Program-made: the position numbers and the translations under genes | The notes under the pieces: model-generated | The model's database searches: none | What the model was told of the DNA's origin: nothing | The model's input: only the letters and a program-made list of their open reading frames with translations | Shown here: positions 8,555 through 15,569 of the stretch, piece after piece | Position numbering within the stretch: the first letter of the stretch is position 1 | Layout of the letters: each line of letters opens with the position of its first letter | Source of the DNA: a virus | Strand: one strand, 5' to 3' | IMG/VR virus record: IMGVR_UViG_3300025418_000854 | Span: 1 to 22,108 of that record | Length of the DNA stretch: 22,108 nt

Positions 8555-8692
8555 TTATTCTGTTTTTGTTTCTGGTGTTTCAACAATAATGGGTCTGAAT
8601 GGGTCATCCCCAGCAGCCAGGCATTTGGCAATAGCCTCATCAATATCTTCCACTTGATAGGTTTTGCCATTTGCAAATTGAACTGTAATCAT
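8555..8692 (-). CDS. 45-aa hypothetical protein after tail tube gene
   Basis: Short ORF starting ATG at 8692: MITVQFANGKTYQVEDIDEA, then a Cys-containing helix (AIAKCLAAGDDPFRPIIVE) and an acidic Thr/Glu tail. It fills the gap between the tail tube stop (8705) and the 76-aa gene, with a weak AGG-type binding site 7 nt upstream. The compact beta-hairpin-plus-helix look and exact fit into the operon support it as a real gene. Its function is unknown. Confidence 0.6.
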   Translation of the reverse strand: MITVQFANGKTYQVEDIDEAIAKCLAAGDDPFRPIIVETPETKTE

Positions 8693-8704
8693 GGTTTTGC
8701 CTGA

Positions 8705-9226
8705 TTATGTATTGTTAGACCAGCCGTATAGGTTGCCCCTTGGATGAATGCTAAATGTGCATTTTGCCTCGGCCTTAGTGTTTGTCTCAATTTTGAATTC
8801 AGACACTCGGCCATTAAAAGCATAAGCCACAGTATTTGCACCAGCCACTGCTGCAATCACAAAAGTACGATCAATCACGCCAGAATAGGCATCAGCACGC
8901 ATCAAAAGCAAACCAGCATCTGATGGGTTCCATGCTGCCACAATCGTCATCGATGTGGGTTTTGATTGAGTTGGGATGATGTCTGACTGTCTCGATCCAG
9001 CAACCCCGAAATTGGCCGATGCGTCATCTTGGCCAAATGCTGGGATGTCTTCAACATACAATTGCTGTGCAGTAGAGCCAGTGCCATTGGCAATGGTGCC
9101 GACAATGCCAGCGACTTGGCCAGTCCAAGTGGACAATTGAGTCAATGTCAATGCTGTGGGTGATGCTCCAGTTTGGCACCAGAGTGACGCTGCAAAGCCT
9201 GGTAAGACTTGATTTGGTAATGCCAT
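8705..9226 (-). CDS. Major tail tube protein
   Basis: 173 aa, the usual size range for siphophage tube proteins. Strong binding site AAAGGA upstream of ATG 9226, as expected for a highly expressed gene. The sequence is beta-rich and begins MALPNQVLPGFAASLWCQTG. The middle has DIPAFGQDDASANFGVAGSR and the C-terminal half has FNGRVSEFKIETNTKAEAKC followed by TFSIHPRGNLYGW. This is the common pattern of phage tail tube subunits, which polymerise into the hexameric tube around the tape measure. Position between completion proteins and chaperone/tape measure supports this. Three short stretches of Ala/Thr/Gly-rich sequence are typical of such proteins. Confidence 0.82.
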   Translation of the reverse strand: MALPNQVLPGFAASLWCQTGASPTALTLTQLSTWTGQVAGIVGTIANGTGSTAQQLYVEDIPAFGQDDASANFGVAGSRQSDIIPTQSKPTSMTIVAAWNPSDAGLLLMRADAYSGVIDRTFVIAAVAGANTVAYAFNGRVSEFKIETNTKAEAKCTFSIHPRGNLYGWSNNT

Positions 9227-9269
9227 GATTAAATCCTTTGAGAAAAATTAAACGAATTGTTTTGTTTTA

Positions 9270-9695
9270 TCAACATGGGATGTCCATCCGACAATCCAAG
9301 ATTATTTGGTTTAATTTTACATTGTCATCATAGGTATTGTATAGCATCGATATATCAATTTTCGACACAAAAATACCAGCAAACGACCCTTTCACACCAA
9401 AAAATCCTGAGAATCCATGCAATGCCTGAAGTATCTGATTGGTCATGCTAAAACAATTGTTCATGTCTGAGGCAAAAACCGATGTCTGGAAAATTGGTGT
9501 GTCAATCCCTTTGTTGGATTGACTCGGCCCTGTATAAACTGGCTGGTGGACATTCCGCAGCTGCCAAACCAAAAACTGGGTTTGCTCTGCAAAATTCCTG
9601 TTGAAGTTTGCATACACTGGCACTGGTGAAACAGTGGCAGCCAGTTGATTTTGAATCGCCTGGGCATAGTTGATGACATTTTGCTGGGTGGTCAT
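9270..9695 (-). CDS. Tail terminator/completion protein (gpU/DUF3168-like position)
   Basis: 141 aa from ATG 9695, chosen because it overlaps the preceding stop as ATGA; an upstream in-frame start at 9725 would add ten residues and overlap more. The body (NVINYAQAIQNQLAATVSPV, then QTQFLVWQLRNVHQPVYTGP and later MLYNTYDDNVKLNQIILDCR) is an alpha/beta fold of the size of tail terminators that cap the tube at the head-proximal end. Family identity is inferred mainly from gene order between head-closure and tube genes. Confidence 0.65.
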   Translation of the reverse strand: MTTQQNVINYAQAIQNQLAATVSPVPVYANFNRNFAEQTQFLVWQLRNVHQPVYTGPSQSNKGIDTPIFQTSVFASDMNNCFSMTNQILQALHGFSGFFGVKGSFAGIFVSKIDISMLYNTYDDNVKLNQIILDCRMDIPC

Positions 9696-10036
9696 ACTGA
9701 TGTAATCGGATCGTTGCGATAACAAACAAAAGTCACATTCATACGATCATTGGATTCCAAAACATCCATGACCCGATAATCCTTGTTTCTCCAATTGATA
9801 GAATATTGATATTGATTCAATGAAACCGCCAATGTGTTTGGAGTGAAATTTAAGACAAAACGAACTTGCTTGGTATAGGCTCGATCATCTTTGGATGCCA
9901 CCATTGAGTCTCTGACATCCTGAACCAATGCTCGAGTCGAAAATGCCAATGTGATGGTCGTTGTCTGCTGGCCAATAGAATCCACGCCAGCTGTGACATT
10001 GTTGACATTGATATTTTCGTATCTTGCAATGGCCAT
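9692..10036 (-). CDS. Head closure / head-tail joining protein
   Basis: 114 aa, size and position of the head-closure (stopper) family. Beta-rich: GQQTTTITLAFSTRALVQDV (residues about 22-41), then QVRFVLNFTPNTLAVSLNQY, then DYRVMDVLESNDRMNVTFVC near the end. The last stretch resembles the 'x-Y-x-V-x-x-V-x-x-x-x-x-x-x-x-x-x-x' strand ending common in SPP1 gp16-like and HK97 gp7-like proteins. It begins directly after the gp6-like connector stop and overlaps the next gene by 4 nt. It would sit between connector and tail. Confidence 0.62.
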   Translation of the reverse strand: MAIARYENINVNNVTAGVDSIGQQTTTITLAFSTRALVQDVRDSMVASKDDRAYTKQVRFVLNFTPNTLAVSLNQYQYSINWRNKDYRVMDVLESNDRMNVTFVCYRNDPITSV

Positions 10037-10696
10037 TTATAGCACCAATGGTTTATAGGGTCTGAGCAATGCAGCAGCTCCCATGGGAATCTGTTTTAAA
10101 CTGGTTGATGTAGTATCTGAACGATTATTGTATAAATGCGTCAAAATCATCAATCCAGCCTGTTGAATCACTGGGTATGCTGCATATGTGCTGGCTGCCG
10201 TTGTGTATAAAGCCACAATCGGATTGGTAATCACTTGATTGATCTCGCTGGGCATACCAGTCACAATGATTTTGTTGCCAGTTGGATCGTAGAAATAATT
10301 GGTCGATGCCAATGTGGTAAATGTCGGTGGATTGGTGGTTGTCCAATAGCCCACAGAATTGATTGTCACGCCAGTTGAGCCTTGGGTAACCTCGGGCAAA
10401 TCCAAGCACACTGAAGTGCCACTCATGCCATTCCATGCCCCATAATAGACTCGATATTGGGTGGAAAATATGCTCATGCCCAAAAAGTCTTCCACCATCA
10501 TTCTGGTGGCCACTTCTAATCCAGACAAATAATCATCTTGGCTGGTGTCATTGTATAAATTGAGCTGATTGGTGATCTGTGTCAATGTCAACCAAGGAGT
10601 TGACACATCCCGAGTGACTTGCTCGATCTTCTCATAGGAAAATGGATTCCTACTTGTTCCCAAGTATGGGCCATTGACGTAGCTGTCGAGTGCCAT
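10037..10696 (-). CDS. Head-tail connector, HK97 gp6-like adaptor
   Basis: 219 aa, in line with gp6-like connectors. N-terminal helices include WLTLTQITNQLNLYNDTSQD and DYLSGLEVATRMMVEDFLGM, typical of the family's helical bundle (residues about 35-75). A beta insert follows (QYRVYYGAWN to TGMPSEINQVITNPIVALYT), and a C-terminal helix VIQQAGLMILTHLYNNRSDT (about 174-193). It binds below the portal as a dodecameric ring in the family. Binding site AAAGG 7 nt upstream of ATG 10696, 9 nt after the second capsid gene's stop. Confidence 0.8.
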   Translation of the reverse strand: MALDSYVNGPYLGTSRNPFSYEKIEQVTRDVSTPWLTLTQITNQLNLYNDTSQDDYLSGLEVATRMMVEDFLGMSIFSTQYRVYYGAWNGMSGTSVCLDLPEVTQGSTGVTINSVGYWTTTNPPTFTTLASTNYFYDPTGNKIIVTGMPSEINQVITNPIVALYTTAASTYAAYPVIQQAGLMILTHLYNNRSDTTSTSLKQIPMGAAALLRPYKPLVL

Positions 10697-10705
10697 TTTG
10701 AGCCT

Positions 10706-11734
10706 TTAAGTTGAAAGTCTCACGCCAGCATATACGTCACGAATTGTGCTGCAAACACGCTTTTCAGCATATAGCACCATTGAGCCTGGTGTTGTTTGAT
10801 CAAACCATTGGAATGACATTTCTTCATTGTCAGCAATAGTTACAAATAATTCCCATGCGCCCAAATAAATTGGCAGCTTACTCGATCCAATTTGATCCAT
10901 GAATGGATTGGGAATCACTCGATGGCCAAAAATATTGCCGACTGAATAGCCGTCTTTATCGCCAATCTCAAGAAATAATGGCAAACCACCAGAGTCTTTT
11001 AGCTCACGCAAATAAGCAATAGTATTGGGGTGCATCATCCAGCAAGTGGATGGCATATTGTAGTATTGGGGTGGCAATGCAGCATTGAGTGCAGCAATGT
11101 CGTTATAAACGATTGCACCGCCAGTGGTGGATGCCACTGTCAACACTGTGTGAATTCCATTGGTAATGGCCGATCCATTTGATCCAAATGCAGCTGCTGA
11201 TCCTGATGTGTAGTAATTCAAACCACGCAATCCCTGAGTGCCGCCATAAGTTGTGGTGGTCGAGCCAGACTGGTCATTGTTCAGCATCATTGACAATGCC
11301 TCTTGCTGTGAAAATTCCAAACCGACATCAGAAATGATGGTTTCATTAAGTGCATTAATGTCACTCAAAACTGCTGTCCTGACTGGGACTTGAGCAGAAA
11401 CCACTCTCACTGGCAATTGCCAAAATGATGTGGCTGTATTGGGTGTTCCCACATTGGGTGTGAATGTATAGCCCCATGGGTTTGTCGCATTGGTCACATT
11501 ACCAGTTTTAACCACAAACGCCTCATCCGATCCAATCGTTTGGATCACGCGTGCGCCAGCTGCACGAATAGGATTGGCCAAACGCAATGATGCAAACGCA
11601 TCATCATAAATAACACGACCACCGACATTACTACCTGAGCCAGTGAGTGCCGATGCCTCTTTCAAATTGACAGTCACTCGTTTTTGCTTAACCAGTGATT
11701 TGTGGATGGCCTCAAGAATAATGTTGGTGCTCAT
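10706..11734 (-). CDS. Second HK97-fold major capsid protein paralogue (short form)
   Basis: 342 aa from ATG 11734. An earlier in-frame start at 11827 would place 31 residues inside the upstream gene and across the hairpin, so I reject it. The body aligns along its length with the upstream capsid protein: SALTGSGSNVGGRVIYDDAF against SSLTGGGYNVGGRTAYDPVF, EFSQQEALSMMLNNDQ against EFSQVEGQSMIQNNDQ, and TYGGTQGLRGLNYY against TYGGTQGLRGLNQY. The C-terminal GSMVLYAEKRVCSTIRDVYA is typical of HK97-fold proteins. It lacks the roughly 110-residue N-terminal scaffold/delta region of its neighbour. It could form part of the shell, vertices, or a minor shell component. A weak binding site and the hairpin at 11758-11785 suggest lower expression. 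Confidence 0.88.
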   Translation of the reverse strand: MSTNIILEAIHKSLVKQKRVTVNLKEASALTGSGSNVGGRVIYDDAFASLRLANPIRAAGARVIQTIGSDEAFVVKTGNVTNATNPWGYTFTPNVGTPNTATSFWQLPVRVVSAQVPVRTAVLSDINALNETIISDVGLEFSQQEALSMMLNNDQSGSTTTTYGGTQGLRGLNYYTSGSAAAFGSNGSAITNGIHTVLTVASTTGGAIVYNDIAALNAALPPQYYNMPSTCWMMHPNTIAYLRELKDSGGLPLFLEIGDKDGYSVGNIFGHRVIPNPFMDQIGSSKLPIYLGAWELFVTIADNEEMSFQWFDQTTPGSMVLYAEKRVCSTIRDVYAGVRLST

Positions 11735-11757
11735 AAATAATCCCAAAAAATTTAATG

Positions 11758-11785
11758 ATAAAAAGGTAGGGGAGCAATGCTCCCC
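11758..11785 (-). terminator. Terminator/attenuator-like hairpin between the two capsid genes
   Basis: On the minus strand, 8 nt past the first capsid gene's stop, GGGGAGC-ATT-GCTCCCC (11785-11769) forms a perfect seven-base-pair GC-rich stem, followed by TACC and five T (11764-11760). It resembles an intrinsic terminator, weakened by the 4-nt gap before a short T-run. Since the second capsid gene starts 24 nt later with no obvious promoter in between, partial read-through is likely. It could equally protect the 3' end of the capsid mRNA. Confidence 0.65.
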
Positions 11786-11792
11786 CACACTT

Positions 11793-13154
11793 TTAGTTTG
11801 CTGCCGTAGCAGTTGAACGATAAGCAATAATGCTCAATGGATCGACATTGGATGCAGCCAAACGCTTCTCACCGAAGAATGTGATATAGCCTGGCAATGT
11901 CTGATCGTATCTGCGTAGGATCATGTTCAAACGATCCACAATGGTGTGGCCACGTTGCCAGTCCCCAAAGTACATTGGGAACTTGTTCAATGTACCAGCT
12001 GATGCTGTGGTGGTTTGTGAGGGATTATCAAGATACTTGTTGACCACCACATCAAAACCAAGCATTGTGCCCACGATGCCAGTGCCTGGGCCATCGTTCA
12101 ATGGGTGCATACGCTCGAAAATTGGTGTTCCGTTGGAGTCTTTCAAACCACGAATTTGAGACAACATGAATGGATTGACCAAGAATTTTGCGCTTGGAGT
12201 CCAGTATTGTTGTGGCAATGCGTAGATGAAATTGACCACATCGGTATACGTCACATTGGCTGCACCGACTGTATTGCTATTGGTGGTCAGCTGGTCATAA
12301 ACAGCCAAACTATTCAAACCATTGCTGGTTGAAATGCCTGATGTGCCGAATGCGCCAGTTGTGATTGCACCGCCAGTATATGTGGCTGCTGCACCAGCAT
12401 TTGCATATTGATTCAAACCACGCAAACCTTGAGTACCACCATATGTATTGGGACTATCAGTTTGGTCATTATTTTGGATCATGGATTGACCTTCGACCTG
12501 GCTGAATTCCATCAACATATCATCGACCACATTGGCCTCTAAACCATCGATGTCATCGAGTGCAGCTGTACGAATTGGGAATTGCACATTCAAGTCTTGC
12601 AAAACCAATTGCCAAATGTTGGTCGCTTCAGTTGTTGCTGAACCATTGTTTTGAATGGAATAGCCCCAAGTTGCACCAGCATTGCCGACTTTAGCTCTGA
12701 ACTGATAGGTTGAACCTTCAGTGGTCACGTTTCTGGACAAACCACGCATGGGGTTGATCAAACGCAATGTGTGGAATACTGGATCGTATGCTGTCCGACC
12801 GCCGACATTGTAGCCGCCACCAGTCAAAGATGAACTCTCACGCAAATATGCTTGATACTGGTCATCAGACTCAAACAATTTGATTTCTTTTTCCATTTTG
12901 CCTTTTTTGGCAAAATGCTTGAGCTGCTCACGCACCATCTTATTCACTTCACCTTTGATGGTTTTCGCTGGCTTGATGATTGATGGAGCTGTGTTGATTT
13001 CAGACAATTTGGCCTCGATGGCTGCCAATTTCTCTGTGGTTGCAACAGAAATTTCTTCTACTTTGGCCAGAGTTTGAGTTTTTACTTCCTCAATCTTTGC
13101 CAAATTTGATGCCTCAATGGCATCGACTTTTTCTAGAATTTTATCGACTGACAT
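11793..13154 (-). CDS. Major capsid protein, HK97 fold with N-terminal delta domain
   Basis: 453 aa. Residues 1-52 are strongly coiled-coil (repeated KIEEVK/KVEEIS/IEAKLSEI), followed by a basic helix region to about 105. This is the expected scaffolding delta domain, removed by the prohead protease in HK97-like phages. The capsid body starts near residue 108 (SSLTGGGYNVGGR) and ends with PGYITFFGEKRLAASNVDPL. AAGGA binding site 7 nt before ATG 13154, 14 nt after the protease gene, and a hairpin after its stop: all consistent with high expression. The exact cleavage site cannot be read from the sequence, but the junction near residues 90-107 is a reasonable place to look. Confidence 0.92.
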   Translation of the reverse strand: MSVDKILEKVDAIEASNLAKIEEVKTQTLAKVEEISVATTEKLAAIEAKLSEINTAPSIIKPAKTIKGEVNKMVREQLKHFAKKGKMEKEIKLFESDDQYQAYLRESSSLTGGGYNVGGRTAYDPVFHTLRLINPMRGLSRNVTTEGSTYQFRAKVGNAGATWGYSIQNNGSATTEATNIWQLVLQDLNVQFPIRTAALDDIDGLEANVVDDMLMEFSQVEGQSMIQNNDQTDSPNTYGGTQGLRGLNQYANAGAAATYTGGAITTGAFGTSGISTSNGLNSLAVYDQLTTNSNTVGAANVTYTDVVNFIYALPQQYWTPSAKFLVNPFMLSQIRGLKDSNGTPIFERMHPLNDGPGTGIVGTMLGFDVVVNKYLDNPSQTTTASAGTLNKFPMYFGDWQRGHTIVDRLNMILRRYDQTLPGYITFFGEKRLAASNVDPLSIIAYRSTATAAN

Positions 13155-13168
13155 GATGTGTTCCTTGA

Positions 13169-13960
13169 TTAAAGACGCTTGGATAATGCTTTCAACAATT
13201 CTCTGTGCGTTAACGCCTCAAGAATTGAATCGGCCTCGTTGACCACCGCATCCGATTCGCTCGGCTTTGGGGTTTCCTGAATAGTTTGCTTGGCGGCATC
13301 ACGCTGCTCAAGTATTTTCTTCAGTATTGAAGATGCAGTGGTCGCATCTTTTCGTGAAAATCCTGCATCACGCAGAGTTTTCTCGATCATTCTTGGATTC
13401 GCCTGGCCATTGCCATCGAAATACTCAAGATTCATTACTTCCGCTTTTGGATTGTTTGGGTACATAACGACAGACACCTCACGCAAACCGCCTTTGGTGA
13501 TCTGGAAATATGATTCTTCATCGTCATCATCGCATGGATTGCCATCGGCATCCACCATCATGGCCTCGTCAGCATATGCACCGACAGACACGCCACCAAA
13601 CATATTGGGTGATTCTTTTAAGACGTTGTATAAGTCGGAACCACCGACAGTGCTTAAATATAATTTGCCTTCAGCACACATTCCATCATCATCAAATTGG
13701 AATGAATCCCATTGGCCGACTGGCATTCCCATGTCGTTGTGATTCAAAAACATTGGCAATGGTTTGCCAGATTTTGCAAATTCATTGGCCCAGTCCATGA
13801 ATCCCTCGGGCTGGTAATTGAATTTTCTGCCGTCTTCGCCATCCCTTGGTCCCCAGGTGGTGACTTTGGCTGCAATTTTTCCACTAGGTGAGTTTTTTTG
13901 GTCTGCCTCTTTTTTTAGACTGACCTTCGCCTCGCAAATTAAATTCAATGTTTGCTTCAT
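13169..13960 (-). CDS. Prohead protease, HK97 S78 family
   Basis: 263 aa. The family core runs from about residue 27 to 175: KIAAKVTTWGPRDG, PLPMFLNHNDMGMPVGQW with candidate catalytic His74, GGVSVGAYADEA with candidate Ser125, and GGLREVSVVMYPNNPKAEV with Glu161 as candidate third residue. The acidic DDDDEES stretch at 144-150 is a loop insertion. The C-terminal 80 residues are helical and charged, as in self-cleaved tails. It would remove the capsid delta domain during maturation. ATG 13960 lies inside the preceding small ORF (77-nt overlap) with a GGGG binding site 6 nt upstream; no other ATG is available before the core. Confidence 0.9.
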   Translation of the reverse strand: MKQTLNLICEAKVSLKKEADQKNSPSGKIAAKVTTWGPRDGEDGRKFNYQPEGFMDWANEFAKSGKPLPMFLNHNDMGMPVGQWDSFQFDDDGMCAEGKLYLSTVGGSDLYNVLKESPNMFGGVSVGAYADEAMMVDADGNPCDDDDEESYFQITKGGLREVSVVMYPNNPKAEVMNLEYFDGNGQANPRMIEKTLRDAGFSRKDATTASSILKKILEQRDAAKQTIQETPKPSESDAVVNEADSILEALTHRELLKALSKRL

Positions 13961-14093
13961 TGATTACCCCATTATGTATAGACTGATTATTATCTTGTAT
14001 TGTAGGGGTTTTCTCGGGAATTTGTGGTAGTTTAACACTAGCCACTTTGGTTTGTGAAGTCAAAACCCGAATTATTTTTTTTGTATTGTTCAT
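13884..14093 (-). CDS. Small basic protein with RGRP (AT-hook-like) C-terminus
   Basis: 69 aa. The ATG at 14093 overlaps the portal stop by one base (TAATG), so it is likely to be translated by coupling. The sequence is mostly polar and disorder-like (PQIPEKTPTIQDNNQSIHNG) and ends GQSKKRGRPKKLT, where RGRP flanked by lysines is the core of an AT-hook DNA-binding motif. Its last 77 nt overlap the protease gene in another frame. It may be a real DNA-binding or head-associated small protein, or simply a coupled leader that brings ribosomes to the protease start. I do not recognise a family. Confidence 0.5.
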   Translation of the reverse strand: MNNTKKIIRVLTSQTKVASVKLPQIPEKTPTIQDNNQSIHNGVINEANIEFNLRGEGQSKKRGRPKKLT

Positions 14094-15538
14094 TATTTGG
14101 CTGTATTGATGGCCGATTTTGGAGCCGTTGAACCACCTCCACCGCCAGTGTCCTGTGGACTGGACCCAGCAATTGGATCGATTTTGGCCACTGGTTTACC
14201 AGAAATTGGCACATTGGTTTTGGAAATGCCAGCTGGATTCAGTGCTGGCAATTCATCCCCGCCATCGACCTTGGCCATATTCAAATATTCTCTGGCCTCA
14301 TTGGGTGTGAATATTCCAGCTGAAACACCAGCAGTGACAAAATTCATTTGATCGAGTGCAGCACCTTTTAAAAAGTCCTTGGTATCGAATCTCATGCAAA
14401 GATTTGGGTATCCCCTGAATAATTGCTTGTTGAATTTTTGCTCAATGTTAATGATCATCGGATACATTGTCGTTTTGTAGAATTCATCGAGCAATGTTTG
14501 CGTGTTGTTGTATTTGCCCATTTCAAGGCCCAGCAGCTGTGCTGGCACACCAAACAATGCACAAATGCGTTTGGTGGTCTGGTCTTTTAATCTGGCTGCA
14601 TCAGCATCTTGCAAGGTCAGCATTTTGACTGTTTCAAATGTCATGCCCTGATCGAGCAGCATTCCTTGGCCTGGCTTGCTCAAGTCGGTATCCTTGGATC
14701 CAGTCATCGATGCCCACGCCTCTTTTAGCCTGGCTGCAATCTCTTTGTACTTCATGTCTGGAATGACCTGATCTGTCTTAAATAGACCACTGGGCTTGGC
14801 CCCATTTTGCATAATGTAGTTGGCATATAGGTCAATGTCAGTATCAAGTGCCACCAGCTCGGTGGCCAAAATACCTTTATTGAAACCAGCCGAGCCTTGC
14901 CACGCTGCCTCAGTGATATGAATCACCTGGTATGGTAGCAATGGCTCATCCATGTTGAAACCATACGTTGGAGTGGACATCCGATAGCTTGGATACCGCA
15001 AATTGGTCATTTGAACTGTGATCAATGTGGCATCGAGGTTATACATCTCGATTGGGGTCTGCATCGAGTCTTTATTATCTTTTCTCAAAAGCAATGTAAA
15101 GCATTCGCCAGCCAAGTCTTGCCACATCGACCATTGATACCAAAATTCATATGCGTTTTGGAAATTGTTGGGGTCTTGAATCAATCCCAATACTTGTTTG
15201 GCCTTGGCTTTGTCCCTTGCACCAGGCAGATCGGATTTGATGGCATCCACAAATGTGCCATCATCACATTTGTACATCACACTGATTCCGCATTGGGCCA
15301 ATGCTCTGGCTTTGACTCCCACGCATGACATGATCGTACTGTTGCGTGACAGCACCGACATATCCACAATTCGGCCAGCATTGGTGACGCTCGATGTGGT
15401 GACGTAAAGTAATTGGAATGCCGAGCCTTGCTGGCCATTCTGATTTGTCCTGACAATCTGGTTTCCCAGCTGTGTTTGGCCAAATAAAGTATTCGATTCT
15501 TTGGTCGTTTTACTCTTGAAAATATCTAATATTCCCAT
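14093..15538 (-). CDS. Portal protein, HK97 type
   Basis: 481 aa, normal size. The N-terminus is MGILDIFKSKTTK. The core has the family pattern: VLSRNSTIMSCVGVKARALA (about residues 62-81), a wing domain with ECFTLLLRKDN, and the stem/crown region ADAARLKDQTTKRICALFGV followed by PAQLLGLEMGKYNNTQTLLD (about 311-350). The C-terminal 60 residues are low complexity (SPQDTGGGGGSTAPKSA) and probably disordered. It forms the dodecameric ring through which DNA is packaged and ejected. GGGGG binding site upstream of ATG 15538, 31 nt after the large terminase stop. Confidence 0.93.
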   Translation of the reverse strand: MGILDIFKSKTTKESNTLFGQTQLGNQIVRTNQNGQQGSAFQLLYVTTSSVTNAGRIVDMSVLSRNSTIMSCVGVKARALAQCGISVMYKCDDGTFVDAIKSDLPGARDKAKAKQVLGLIQDPNNFQNAYEFWYQWSMWQDLAGECFTLLLRKDNKDSMQTPIEMYNLDATLITVQMTNLRYPSYRMSTPTYGFNMDEPLLPYQVIHITEAAWQGSAGFNKGILATELVALDTDIDLYANYIMQNGAKPSGLFKTDQVIPDMKYKEIAARLKEAWASMTGSKDTDLSKPGQGMLLDQGMTFETVKMLTLQDADAARLKDQTTKRICALFGVPAQLLGLEMGKYNNTQTLLDEFYKTTMYPMIINIEQKFNKQLFRGYPNLCMRFDTKDFLKGAALDQMNFVTAGVSAGIFTPNEAREYLNMAKVDGGDELPALNPAGISKTNVPISGKPVAKIDPIAGSSPQDTGGGGGSTAPKSAINTAK

Positions 15539-15569
15539 GTTTTACCCCCATTTTGATCACATAGTATCA

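Noticed and set aside
9696-9725. Start at 9725 for the tail completion gene
   Set aside because: The ATG at 9695 makes a typical ATGA overlap with the upstream stop; the extra ten residues lie wholly in the upstream gene.
11735-11827. N-terminal extension of the second capsid protein from 11827
   Set aside because: The 31 extra residues would run over the first capsid gene's end and the hairpin; homology to the paralogue starts after ATG 11734.
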